64,000 nucleotides of DNA from Linyphia triangularis (Eukaryota > Arthropoda > Arachnida > Araneae > Linyphiidae). The notes under the pieces are model-generated. The model was not told the DNA's origin. It did not search any database and worked only from the letters and a program-made list of their open reading frames with translations. Made by a program: the position numbers and the translations under genes. The stretch is from positions 86,970,305-87,034,304 of the forward strand of contig OZ021725.1 of the NCBI GenBank assembly GCA_963978545.1, in the 5' to 3' direction. This document shows positions 23,408-34,339 of the stretch, in pieces. Numbering within the stretch: the first letter of the stretch is position 1; each line of letters opens with the position of its first letter.

Positions 23408-23772
23408 CAATTCGAACATAATCACAGTAGACATTGCGCATGCGTGAATAAAGCCACGTAGTTCTACAATTCTTTCTATTGAGATTCTATACAAGTTAAG
23501 CCAAAAACATAACTTAACGTTGTAGAATTCAGCAGAAATGAATCGATGACGTCATTTTTGTTGGGAGTTTCCTGATTGATCAGCTCAAGCGCTTACTTCC
23601 ATTATAGAAAAACTAAATATATAAATGCTTTTTAATATAAATTATGCCAATAGAGGAATTCCCTAATGTAATTCAAGGTCATTATCTAAATAGGATAGAT
23701 GGCGCTCTGTAACTCTGCTTTAAAAAATAAGCATGATGGCAATTGTAACACGTGGTCTTGTTTGAAGGTTGA
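23308..23772. promoter_or_regulatory. Inferred bidirectional promoter with NRF-1-like and CRE sites
   Basis: TGCGCATGCG at 23435-23444 is an NRF-1-type palindrome. TGACGTCA at 23547-23554 is a perfect CRE. AAATGGCGG (minus strand, near 23398-23406) is YY1-like. The interval is flanked by a strong donor on each strand, pointing outward. I noticed no transposon in it. No clear TATA box is placed. The role is inferred from these motifs and the geometry. Confidence 0.42.
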
Positions 23773-23775
23773 ATG
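23773..23775 (+). CDS. Small helical-protein gene, exon 1 (ATG only)
   Basis: GAATG/GTAAGTAT gives a consensus donor whose last exon bases are ATG. Joined to the exon at 27529 it reads M-LPKLKRCKLADSHYIK. The untranslated part lies upstream and contains ATGATGGCA with a short closed frame. A start codon split off by an intron in this way is unusual, so this choice is tentative. Confidence 0.4.
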
Positions 23776-24288
23776 GTAAGTATTTTTGGTTTTCGCTTAT
23801 TCGAGAAGCAAGAATGGGGGAGATTTTACTTGAAAGATCTCCCGAAGGTCATTTCAATGGATTTTTTTTATCTGCTCTCTAGTTGTTCTAAAAAAGAAAA
23901 ACAACTTTAAAATACAACACAAAAATTATCACCGAATCTATCTTGTTTAGATGGTTTCAATACATTTTGCATGGTTCAAGCGCTCGCTACAAGAGGATTA
24001 TGGTTTGTTAATTTGTTATTTAATACTTTGTTTGAACTTGACACTTTATTGCATAGGGTTAGCATATATATGCTACACAACATACCGAGAAGAAATCTTA
24101 GAACAAAACACAAAGTTTCGTTAGCATAAGATATTGAATATATACGACATGATGGTTTTAATTAACTATTTAATTAAATAGGTACTTTTTTATATTTTTT
24201 CAGCGATTCAGGGGCAAAAAAGGAAAACGAAAAAAAACTATTTCATTAAAAAGAAAAAATCATGCTCTAGAGGGTAATTTGTTTAGTA

Positions 24289-24886
24289 CCGTAAAATGGG
24301 GTGAATCGGAACACTTTTCAACTTTCAAAGTAATAATCGGTTGTAATAAGATCGTTAAGGAACATATTTTTGACATAGAAACTTGGGTCTTATCTTCTTT
24401 GAGAATCAACCCAAAATTTTTCGTAAAAACTAGAACTTTAATTTATTTTGAATTTTTTCATGGTGTTCCGATTCACCCCGCAAATCTAAAAATCGAGACG
24501 AGACAAAACATAAAAATTCGTAAAATAAAAAGTTTTTAAAATAAAGTTAAATTAAGTATGGCATGCTATTGTGGATGTTTATACTTATCTAAAAATATTT
24601 TAGTTAAGTCTATAACTGGTACATGTTATTAATTACGGGATAAGTTTTGGAGAGGTTAAAACTCATTGGCTTGTATGCACGCTGTTTCAGAATTTAAAAA
24701 AAAAAAAAAAGGACAGTGTTGAAAACCCTATAAAACATGTTCCAAGATTAAAAACATGTTAACCAAATGAAAAATATATATATAATTAATAAAACTGCTT
24801 TATTTGTGTAAAATAATAATTTCTTTGTAATTTCATGAAGTTTCGTTCCGATTCACCCCGCTGTTCCTATTCACCCCATTTTACGG
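24289..24886 (+). mobile_element. TA-flanked inverted-repeat element, GGGGTGAAT family, short copy
   Basis: It starts CCGTAAAATGGGGTGAATC and ends CCCATTTTACGG between TA dinucleotides (24287-24288 and 24887-24888). At 598 bp it lacks the middle of the 1272-bp copy at 41054. It lies in the first intron of the small helical-protein gene. Confidence 0.62.
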
Positions 24887-25074
24887 TATATTATATATTG
24901 TTAGGATTTTAAGTCTGAATTGCATTATATTGCAAACTACCCCAAAAAGTGGTTGAGTACCCCCAAGCAACTTTTTATCAAAATTTTATTTTATTAAAAT
25001 CAGCTGACTTACGAGTTGGGCCTGATTTCAGAATATGCTTGGGCTTATCTTTTAAGAGGTACCGAAACTCCCTC

Positions 25075-25253
25075 GCCGACCAAACGGTATAGTGGTTAGC
25101 GTGCTGTCCTCTAGACCGCGAGGTTGCGGGTTCCGAGTCCCGTGTTGGCATGGGTGTTTGTAAATGTATGTTGGCTTGTCTAATGACGAATGTTTCGGCG
25201 CATTATAGCCCTCGTGTTGCTGACGGCGCCAGATAATCTGAATACAACCAACC
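25075..25253 (+). repeat. SINE1
   Basis: Flanked by AAACTCCCTC on both sides. A truncated copy of the same family follows about 70 bp downstream. Confidence 0.75.
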
Positions 25254-25324
25254 AAAACTCCCTCTTTTCTCTTGTTGATTTCCAATTGGTATGTTTTTAA
25301 AAGTTATACACGTTAAATTATACA

Positions 25325-25422
25325 CGTTAGCGTGCTGGCTTCTAGACCGCGAGGTTGCTGGTTCGAGTCCCGTGTTAGGCATGGGTGTCGGCGCCAGATA
25401 ATCTGAAAACAACCAACCAACC
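25325..25422 (+). repeat. SINE1 with internal deletion
   Basis: It begins inside the head (GTTAGCGTGCTGGCTTC) and joins GGCATGGGTGT directly to CGGCGCCAGATAATC, so about 80 bp of the body is missing. Confidence 0.6.
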
Positions 25423-25702
25423 TTTGAAATTACACCTCCAATTTAGACACTTTTAATGTGCGCGTAATAGGAGTTGTAACCCTTACGCACTAAAAAGTAT
25501 AGATTTAAACTCGATATATTCTTAATTATAGGTAAACAAAAAGTGCAGTAAAAATTGATATTGAATACTTTTAATTTGCTTCAATACTTCGTAAAATGCA
25601 GTTGGCTTTTACAACAAGTAAGATTTAAAGTGATTTTGTTGGGCGGAAAATTATGGATTTCATGCGTCAGCTTGACACTTTACAATGAGAGACTTAGTTT
25701 AA

Positions 25703-26109
25703 CCTTTTACTGCTGTGGTTGGGTGGTTTGATGTTTTTGGCGCTAGAGCAACAAGTGGTCCATACTGCGACAAACTAATTGATGAACATCAGTTTAAAGT
25801 TTAAGAACATAGCATCAGAAAAATAAAAGTCAAAGATGGAATATTTTAGGCGGAGGAAGAATTAAAAAAAAAAAAAAATTACTCGTGGTCTGTCAGACAT
25901 CATGCAACTGCTGTATGCAGAGCGCGAGTCATTCTTCGCAGAACGTTTCCACCCTTTAAAATATTTTATCTTTGACTATTATATATAGTTTTCCAATACT
26001 ATGTTTTTTAAATTTTAAACCTTTGTTCACCAATTTATTTGGCACAACATAGCCCACCTGTTGCGCTTGCACCAGAAATCTCAACCACCCCAACCACAGC
26101 AGTTAAAGG
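25703..26109. mobile_element. TTAA-flanked foldback MITE, family B, long copy
   Basis: Ends are CCTTTTACTGCTGTGG and CCACAGCAGTTAAAGG with TTAA on both sides (25699-25702 and 26110-26113). The two arms are near reverse complements over roughly 150 bp, so it is a nearly complete foldback. Confidence 0.55.
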
Positions 26110-26151
26110 TTAAAAGCGGGTTTCCCTTGCATCAAAGTCTTGATCGGGTCC

Positions 26152-26335
26152 TGCCCACCTGATGACTGCGGGTTAGGGCCCTGACCTTGCATGCTAAAGG
26201 TGCCGGGTTCAAATTCTGGGTTAGGCATAGATGTTCGTTGTGGTTTGGAATTTACGTTAAGCTGAAGGTCCCGGGCCTGATTAGCAATCATTGTATATAA
26301 GAATAGGTCGTTTGTACGCACAAACTAACCAGCCA
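26152..26335 (+). repeat. SINE2
   Basis: Head GCCCACCTGATGACTGCG and full tail. The flanks TTGATCGGGTCC and TTGATTGGGCC are an imperfect duplication. Confidence 0.65.
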
Positions 26336-26519
26336 ATTTGATTGGGCCTATTTTATAAGGTTTCTCAAATATCAGATTGAAATGTTCCCTGACTTAAAAG
26401 TCTTTCAGTTGCTTATCTGTATTGGACATTTTCTGCTCAAGAGCTACACGAGTGTGATACTGGAAGTTCCTGCTGATCTGGTGCAGTGTCATATTACACC
26501 GGAACGATATTAGTATGGG

Positions 26520-26699
26520 TTGGTTGCTTGTTTTCAGATTATCTGGCGCCGTCAGCAACACGAGGGCTATAATGCGCCGAACATTCGTCATTAGACAAGC
26601 CAACATACATTTACAAACACCCTTGCCTAACACGGGACTCGAACCCGCAACCTCGCGGTCTAGAAGCTAGCACGCTAACCACTATACCGTTTGGTCGGC
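26520..26699 (-). repeat. SINE1
   Basis: Perfect 13-bp duplications ATATTAGTATGGG at 26507-26519 and 26700-26712. Confidence 0.8.
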
Positions 26700-26944
26700 A
26701 TATTAGTATGGGACCATTGAGAGATGTGCAAGTATCAAAGAGGGCATAACTTACAGGAGGTCTTTTCAAGGACAATTTTCTTTCATTTCTGTCTTGAGAA
26801 AAACGAAACCGATAAAACTCCACCATATCAGGCAATCAACAAAAGACTGTCGCAATTAACGACACGACAATTTACTTTGAAAACAGCATTCATATAATTT
26901 TTTTGAAAAAAAAAAAAAAATACTTTCATGAAGAAGTCGTTTGT

Positions 26945-27118
26945 ATGGTTGGTTTGTACACTCAACGACCTATTTTCATGCATAATGACAGCTACTCAGA
27001 CCAGGACCTGCAGCTTAATGTGGATTCTGAACCACAACAAACATCCATGCCAAACCCGGTATTCTTGTACCTTAGCCATGCGAGGCCAGAGCTCTAATCA
27101 CGCAGCCATCAGGTGGGC
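26945..27118 (-). repeat. SINE2
   Basis: Full-length family match with a mutated B box (ACCCGGTATTCTTGTACC). Confidence 0.65.
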
Positions 27119-27528
27119 TATAATGCAGTCTGCTCTTACCTAGTGTTCAAGAGGCCTCATGATCAAGCCTCTACTTAGCTTTCTGCAGATGCTCTCTTCT
27201 CAAAATGAGTAGACATGACGATGATTGTGAAAAATAGTCTTGTATCAATTATTGGGATGCATGGTAGAATTCCGGCTTTTCATCTATTGGTTGTTCATAA
27301 ACGGCTGAGCTGTTTGAAAGACCTCATGGAATACATTTCAACTTTGACACATATTACACACATTTAAATATATCTAGAAACAAACTGGCAGCTTTACCTT
27401 TCACAACAAATCGCAACCGTGCAACAACATTGACACAGCTAAAAATTTTAATTAATTAAGAATTTGAATTGGGGATTGAATTACTTGAATTGTATAAGCC
27501 TATATAACATTCCTTTTTATTTTCGTAG

Positions 27529-27576
27529 TTGCCGAAATTAAAAAGATGCAAGTTAGCAGATTCTCATTATATTAAG
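27529..27576 (+). CDS. Small helical-protein gene, exon 2
   Basis: CCTTTTTATTTTCGTAG precedes a 48-bp exon that ends ATTAAG/GTGAGT. Only one frame is open, giving LPKLKRCKLADSHYIK. Both splice signals are strong. The basic, lysine-rich sequence did not match any family I know. Confidence 0.5.
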
Positions 27577-27670
27577 GTGAGTTAGATTTCTAAGTTTATA
27601 CATTAAACAACTAATATTCATTGAACACTTCATTATTACTTGGATTTTTATTGAAAAGAATATCGATTTC

Positions 27671-27829
27671 TGGTTTGTACGCTCAATGACTTATTTTTGT
27701 GTGCAATAGCAGCTAATCAGACCTGAATCAACAATTTGACTTGGATTCTGAGCCACAACGAACATCCATGCCTAACCCAGGATTTGAATCTGGAACCCTT
27801 GGCATGCGAAACCAGAGCCCTAACCACAC
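27671..27829 (-). repeat. SINE2, head end lost
   Basis: It ends at AACCACACAG without the final head bases. It lies in the intron after exon 2 of the helical-protein gene. Confidence 0.6.
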
Positions 27830-28738
27830 AGTTTATCTTTGATCCCTTAGCGAGAAAACTACATTGGATTAAGCACCATCATTACGATTATACTTGTGTG
27901 AAGCTATTTTAAGATATCGGGTTTGAAGCGTTTTGGCAAAATATCAATCAATCCACTTTTAGTTTTACAATACGGTACGGTCTGATTTTTAAAGTTTTCA
28001 ACCTTTTAAAATTATAAAATTAGTATTGTTTCTGGATCTATCGTAGGCCTAAGAATCCATTCATACGATAATGATTCATTTGAAGTTATAATATTTTCAA
28101 ATAGAGGGCAGCACCACAGTTTGAGAGTTTCTTACAAAATTGGAACATTTTCAGTCGATCGAATTCTTTGAAGCCGATTTTGTTTTGAAAATAGTTTTTA
28201 AATGTTTAATAGAAAGAATAGTGTATCCTACTTAAGAATATGATAAATAAGATTTAATGATCATTCAGCTAATTGGTTATAATTTATGTTTTACTGTTGA
28301 AGTTTTAGTAAGATGAAAGGGTAAGCGGCCAACAAGTTGGTAACCTTATGTAGAACTATATCAATGATTCCATATTCGCTAAACTTATAAATAAGTTTTA
28401 ATGTATTTTAATGTATAAATATTTTATTAATGGTTTTTTGAATAGTGGCTTTGCAGAAAATTAAAAGTAACCTTTGTTCTATGTGAAAATTCATTAGTTA
28501 ATTCTCTAACTGAGTGAACGCAGAAACTTTGTCAATTTAAAATAAAAATAATAAATTATTTTGCTAATTACAAAAGTAAATTTGGTATAAGGACTACCAG
28601 TACATTATAAACAGTTTTCAGAAAAAAACAAGAGTAACTATTTACCTTTATGCTAAATAATTTGTAACGTTCTAAATACAACTCGTAAAATAATACATTT
28701 ATAACTTTGGTTACTCTAGCATAAAACTAATCAAAACT

Positions 28739-28895
28739 AGAGCTATCTGGCCTTACATGTCAAAGGTGCTTGGTTCGAATCCTGGGTTAGGCGTGAATGC
28801 TCCTTGTGGTTCGGAATCCACGTTTACCTGTAGGCCCCAGCCTGATTAGCCGTCATTGTGCAGGAAGAAAATAGGTATTTGAGCGAACCAAGCAA
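28739..28895 (+). repeat. SINE2 just upstream of a short exon
   Basis: Head-truncated copy from AGAGCTATCTGGCCTTAC to GAGCGAACCAAGCAAGC. The short exon of the helical-protein gene begins about 40 bp later. Confidence 0.6.
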
Positions 28896-28936
28896 GCAGA
28901 TATCATTTCTGAAGTTAACATGGCGTCACGGCAGAG

Positions 28937-28974
28937 CGTCTCGAATTGAAGAAAATTCAGGAAAATATTAACAG
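28937..28974 (+). CDS. Small helical-protein gene, exon 3 (short)
   Basis: The exon ends AACAG/GTATCC and encodes RLELKKIQENIN plus two bases. Phase with exon 2 needs the weak GGCAGAG acceptor. The better GGCAG acceptor, two bases earlier, would need an unseen extra exon. Joined to the next exon it gives a continuous amphipathic stretch, KKIQENINSRLSYYETLLEQ, which supports the frame. A SINE2 copy lies just upstream. Confidence 0.4.
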
Positions 28975-29036
28975 GTATCCAGACTATTTTTCAAAATTGG
29001 CTTTGTGTCCATTCACTTCAGAAATAAACGTTTGAT

Positions 29037-29640
29037 ATTTTATAGAAATTGGAGAAAAGTGAGTAGATTACGAATCCACTGGTCTGCCGTAGCAAAAATG
29101 GCTGAAACTGGTCAAAAATCGACTTTAATAAGTTGAGCTAAATCCATTTGCCAAATGCGCCATAACTTGCCGAATAATGAGCATTTTTTTTTATTTGGCA
29201 ACGCTCACTCTTTAATTTTTAATTAAGAAGGTTGCAGACGATTCGGATGTGTGGCTATGGCTTCCTTGCATCTTTCACAAATGAGCCAAATTGGCAATAA
29301 ACATTGAGTCACTGATGACGTAACTGATGTCGCCAATTTGGCTTTATTTTTAAAAGATACAAGTTTTCCGAGTCAGAGATCAGAAATCGTTTGCGCTTTT
29401 TCTCATTATAAATCAAAATGCAGTGGGTTGCCAGACGAAAAAGTTTGTTCTCTTTTTGGCAAGTAATGACATATTTGGAAATCTGATTTTAGTTCAACCC
29501 ACTCCAAGTCAATTTTTGATCAGTTTCAGCCATTTTTGCCGCGGCAGACCAGTGGATTCGTAATCTACTCACTTTTCTCCAATTTCTATAAACAATTCAG
29601 AACGATGCTCGATGGGGTCCGAAAATTGCAGTCGCCTCTC
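29037..29640. mobile_element. Long-inverted-repeat MITE in the last intron of the helical-protein gene
   Basis: The arms read TATAGAAATTGGAGAAAAGT, then ACGAATCCACTGGTCTGCCG, and their reverse complement at the right. The right tip AATTGCAGTCGCCTCTC matches the tips of the copy at 38801-39427. The left tip is missing or diverged. The right tip overlaps the splice acceptor of the last exon. Confidence 0.6.
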
Positions 29641-29893
29641 GTACTACGAAACATTGTTGGAACAACATCTTGCTTTGCTGATGAATTTAAAGAATGAAAG
29701 GGTCAACTTAGAATCGATCTCGAGTCAGCCACATCGGAACTATAACCATCAGGCCAAAGCGACCTCTTCTACCCGAGTGCAGTTACGAGATTTTAATGTG
29801 AACTACAACGTACCTGATTCGCAACGGCGCCGGAAGGGAGAAACGCGTAAACAAATCGTTTCAAAGTGGTTTGGGCGACGTGTATCGCTGTGA
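29632..29893 (+). CDS. Small helical-protein gene, last exon
   Basis: The exon starts after AAAATTGCAG, adds one base to complete a serine, and is open for 87 codons to TGA at 29893. It encodes RLSYYETLLEQHLALLMNLK, then a polar linker and a basic tail with SQRRRKGETRKQ and SKWFGRRVSL. GC content is visibly higher than the flanks. No domain was recognised; a helix or coiled coil near the start and a basic, possibly nuclear-targeting, C terminus are what can be seen. The acceptor lies in the terminal repeat of an inverted-repeat element. Confidence 0.5.
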
Positions 29894-30079
29894 ATCGCAA
29901 CATGAGATTGTGACAGGGCTTTAGGCGTAAATAGTTCTAGCTCATGTGCGTTTTTTTTGTTTTGTTTTTGTTTAATCGTTCCGTTTTGGGATCCAGCAAT
30001 TAAAAAAATTGAAGTGTTGAACTATGAACAACTTTCAATTGCACTTAATACTGATCATTGCATTTAAGTTTGTCATGGA

Positions 30080-31564
30080 CAAGGCCTGATCATGACAAGG
30101 TGGGGCCCAAGGCCGGGACACTTTTAGGGGCCCCTTCATCAAATGCGAGATTTATTGGAAATGAGCTCGACTCGTTGTCAAATGAATTAACATTAAATAT
30201 AGAAAAAGTTGATAAATTAATGTCAACATATTGTCTTCTTAAAGTTTTTTTTTTTTTTATATCATAAATAAAGAAACAAACTTCAAATAACAAAATTTAT
30301 AAATCAAAACAGGTAAAACTTTGTAATGTAGCATTGCATTTCACGATCACAATGTGTAGCAATTTCCGTGACAACAATATCTGCATCCTTATTCACAACA
30401 TCGAGCCGACATTTGTTGATCTCGCAATTAATTTGTCAAGACTTCCTTTCAATATTGTTTTATTACGCTTTTAAATAATGGTTTGATGCATTTGAATAAA
30501 TACACTCTGGGATACTAAAGATGGTTCAAGATCAATACAAAGTTATTTTTATGTGAAAATTCTTTTATACAGATTGTAAGAGATATTCACAAAAAGAAAG
30601 AAAAGTTATAGGTTTACAGCCAATTTCGGGGCCCCCTAAAATCATGGGCCCAAGGCCCGGGCCTTGTGGGTCTAGGCCAGCGTCAGCCATTAGGCGGCCC
30701 GCGGACAGCTTTTTCTCCGGCCCGCCAGCAGTACAGAAGAGCAAAAATCAAATTTTACGGAAATAATTTCAGTTTGTCTACAATAATATGTGTTTACTAC
30801 CAAAAACCGCGTTTTCCATTAAGTGGCCCGCATCAGTAGGTCTGAAAAATCCTTTTTTTTTCTGAGACTGCCAGAAAATATAAAAAAAGCAATAGTTTGA
30901 ATTATTACTAATGACGCATTGCTTAGTTTTGTACTTATGATACCCCACCTCCTCGATTCGTGAATGGCACAATTCGACTTCTGCTTTTCTGAATGTTATG
31001 GGCAGGAGTTGGGTGTTTTAATGCATCTCTTTTGTTTTGACGTGAAAAGAAGAATCGAGATCTCTATGACTCCAGTGCAAAAATGGTGCTGAAGACTAGT
31101 TTTAAACACAAAGTGGATATTGAAAAGTGGACCGGCCGTCATCGTCTCGCAATTAACATCGACTAAAATTGAAGATTTAGGAGGTATGGTTGAAATATCT
31201 TATTGATTATGAGCTTATGTCGAGTCACATTGTAATATTGTCACTAAAGATTAAATTCTTTTATGACTTTGATTTACGATGTAAAGAAAATTATTTTTTT
31301 AATTATTTGAAACAAGAATGAAATATGAATCTTTATTATATTAATATAAAAAAGTTAAATTATTATTTCAGTTTTCAAAATTGTTTTATATTGTTGAATC
31401 TTTAGTAATTATCACATTTCTAACATTGAACATGTAGTAAAGCAATATATTTATTGGCGTAATCGGTCTAAATCTGCGGCCCGCGGAAAGTTCCAACATA
31501 AGTCATGCGGCCCGTCTCTAAAAGTTAGTGGCGAACGCTGGTCTAGGCGAAGATCAGGGCCTGG
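30080..31564. mobile_element. GC-rich-ended DNA transposon remnant hosting a nested hAT
   Basis: The left end is CAAGGCCTGATCATGACAAG and the right end GATCAGGGCCTGG, imperfect inverted repeats. CATGGA occurs just outside on both sides. GGGGCCC motifs recur near both ends. Most of its right part is a second element inserted at 30678-31540. Confidence 0.45.
30678..31540. mobile_element. hAT element remnant with perfect 8-bp duplication
   Basis: Ends CAGCGTCAGCCATTAGG and GTGGCGAACGCTG are inverted, with GTCTAGGC duplicated exactly at 30670-30677 and 31541-31548. GCGGCCCGCGG motifs lie near each end. A short frame near 31083 reads MVLKTSFKHKVDIEKWTG, which could be the start of a transposase but stops soon after. 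Confidence 0.65.
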
Positions 31565-31689
31565 CCATGGATTGCTGCAATTTACCGTTTTCGTTTTCAT
31601 ATTACCATTGGTTTAAAAAATGGACAGTTTGGTGATAATTATTACATTGGCAAAAAGAAAAAGAAGGAAAAAAAAAAAAACCCTGATGA

Positions 31690-32365
31690 TTATAGCTATA
31701 TGTTTTTTCGATAAATATTATATTAGTCCTTTCTTTTAAGTGCAACAGAAAAGGCCGACCAAACGGTATAGTGGTTAGCGTGCTAGCTTCTAGACCGCGA
31801 GGTTGCGGGTTCCGAGTCCCGTGTTAGGCATGGGTGCTTGTAAATGTATGTTGGCTTGTCTAATGACGAATGTTGTAGCCCTCGTGTTGCTGACGACGCC
31901 AGATAATCTGAATACAACCAACCAACCAAGCAACAGAAAAGAAACCGTTGTTGATGGGCAGTGGTCAAGGAAAGAGAATTCTGTGTTAAAGACATTCATT
32001 TCCCCCTTTTTCTCTACGCCTTTATAGCATTTTTACAGAAATTTCTGGGGTAAGGATGTTTAGAGCACCTTAAAGCATTACCATAGCTATTTTGATTAAA
32101 AGTGTCTGAGTTGTTTTTTTGGCAATTGCTGAAAAACATAAATTTTTTAATGGAAGTTACCTTATGCGCATGATCAATTTTGACAGATATATCAATAAAA
32201 GATAATATGACCATCACTAACTCGTATGCCAAAGTTGAACATCGTAAGTCAATTCACTCGGAAGTAAGGTTGACTTACAGACGGACACACAAACATTTTT
32301 CAAACGTAAAATGCTAAACAATTGAAATTTTATTTGACCTAATCCAATACCTTACATTATCCTAT
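31690..32365 (+). repeat. ~1 kb dispersed repeat, copy split by a SINE1
   Basis: TATTAGTCCTTTCTTTTAAG, GTAAGGATGTTTAGAGCACC and CAGACGGACACACAAACATT follow the family order. A SINE1 at 31754 splits it, and another at 32375 marks its right end. Confidence 0.5.
31754..31928 (+). repeat. SINE1
   Basis: Flanked by GCAACAGAAAAG (31742-31753 and 31930-31941). A stretch after GACGAATGT is deleted. Inserted in the ~1 kb repeat. Confidence 0.75.
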
Positions 32366-32374
32366 GTTGATATA

Positions 32375-32555
32375 GCCGACCAAACGGTATATTGGTTAGC
32401 GTGCTAGCTTCTAGACCACGAGGTTGCGGGTTCCGAGTCCCGTGTTGGCATGGGTGTTTGTAAATGTATGTTGGCTTGTCTAATGACGAATGTTTCGGCG
32501 CATTATAGCCCTCGTGTTGCTGACGGCGCCAGATAATCTGAAAACAACCAACCAA
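32375..32555 (+). repeat. SINE1
   Basis: Flanked by perfect CCTATGTTGATATA (32361-32374 and 32556-32569). Confidence 0.8.
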
Positions 32556-33177
32556 CCTATGTTGATATAAGAGTAATTGAAAGTAAAAAAAAAGAAGCCA
32601 AAAGTGACCGATCATGCCCAGAAATGCCACCAGAGTCTGCCAAGGAAAAACTTTCCGAATTTAAGTTCTGATTGGAAAAAAACCCTACATTCGACACGTC
32701 TCACACAATTGTCGTTGTGACTGCTAATTTTTGAAAGCATATTTGCCATAGCATCTACGATCGTTAACTTTTATTTCAGTCTCTCATCGATTGGGTATAC
32801 GAGAATCTAAAAGAAGTAATGGGGAAAGGATAGCGGAGAAGGAGAGAGGGGGGGGGGGAGAGATCAGGTGGTTGTGGGAAATGAAGTGAAGAGAAGGAAA
32901 ATGTAACGAAGCACGCGCTTCGAAGGACAAACTCTTTCCATCTCATTTCCATCCAAATCATTCTTGTCTTCTTCTTTAACGAGGAATCGATTCTCTCTCC
33001 CTCCCTCCCCTCTCCCGATCACCACAAATTCATTTTTAGAATATATCCTCCTCCCCCCCCCCTCCCATCTTTTCACCTTTCTTTCCCCCGAGAATGCATG
33101 AATACAAGAGAGGGAATGTTAAATCTGTTTATAAACTTATTGCATCTTTCTGTGCTTTCGTTGCATTGTGAGAAGAT

Positions 33178-33630
33178 ATGCTCATAGCATCAAGAACATG
33201 CACCTGGCCTGTTTGTGGTATTCCGATAGCATTCCCGGTAGCATCCTCTTTCCAAAAAGAAGCAGACACGATGGTGAGTGTGACAGACAATGATTTTCTC
33301 CTTGTCTGGTTTGAGTACTCTGGGTTTTCTGATTTCCTGAGGGCAGATTCTTTTGAAGTATCTCACGAAAGGTGTTGCTTCTTAAAAATTATGGTACTTA
33401 CCTACTATACCGACTGCATTAGCGTGTGGATAAGTTCGCCAAATGTGCACTTAGTCTATCGATATGGTTTGTTTGGTCGGTTCTCCCACGCAGCTGTGCC
33501 ATTCCATAGAAAGGCCCCAACGTTGTTCGAGACAAAACTCGACCTCAGGAGAGGTCATGTAGTTCGAATTTTTTGTGTGGCCATCAAGAAGGTCGCCAAA
33601 GGCGGACGGGATAATACGTATCAGAACTAA
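33178..33630 (+). CDS. Unassigned 150-codon open frame
   Basis: This is one of the longest non-repetitive frames and is richer in GC than its flanks. It contains CTWPVCGIPIAFPV, two hydrophobic stretches and FETKLDLRRGHVVRIF. There is an internal ATG/GTGAGT donor near 33273, so it may be exon plus intron. No family was recognised and no partner exons were found. It could be chance. Confidence 0.2.
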   Translation: MLIASRTCTWPVCGIPIAFPVASSFQKEADTMVSVTDNDFLLVWFEYSGFSDFLRADSFEVSHERCCFLKIMVLTYYTDCISVWISSPNVHLVYRYGLFGRFSHAAVPFHRKAPTLFETKLDLRRGHVVRIFCVAIKKVAKGGRDNTYQN

Positions 33631-33742
33631 GACGAGTCTCTGTAATCTAGATCAACTTATGGAGTTTCAGGCTTCGGTTGCTTTTCAATTTATAAAAATC
33701 CATCACAATTAATACCAAGAAGGCGCATAAGTAGGAGTAAGG

Positions 33743-33923
33743 TTGGTTGGTTGGTTTCAGATTATCTGGCGCCGTCAATAACACGAGGGCTATAATGCGC
33801 CGAAACATTCGTCATTAGACAAGCCAAAATACATTTACAAACACCCATGCCTAACACGGGACTCGAACCCGCAACCTCGCGGTCTAGAAGCTAGCACGCT
33901 AACCACTATACCGTTTGGTCGGC
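33743..33923 (-). repeat. SINE1
   Basis: Flanked by perfect GTAGGAGTAAGG (33731-33742 and 33924-33935). It lies about 110 bp after the unassigned frame ending at 33630. Confidence 0.8.
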
Positions 33924-34339
33924 GTAGGAGTAAGGAGAGGAAAAGTTTGTTTATTGAATCACTTAAGGTTTATTGATGAGTTCAATATCAAAACAGTTTC
34001 GAATCTTATGGAGTAAATAACTTACTTTATTTACTCTTAAACTTAACTACATTCAGCTTTAATTTATGAATATCAGAGTAAATGTTAGGAAGTGATTGAG
34101 GCTTGAGCATAGTGTTAGGAGAGTTAAAATTTATATAAGATCTAATATTGGTAGTGATCAGTCTCAATACATTTGTAGGGAACATCTCAAAATCAAGGAG
34201 CTTTCTTCAGCCTTGCCTTGTGTACTTGGACGGCCTTTCAGAAAGGACTAACTTTGAAATGACATAAATGTCAAATAGTGAGAAACAGAAAGAAAAAAAA
34301 CAAGCGGTCAGATGGGTAAACTGGAATGGACTTTTTTCT

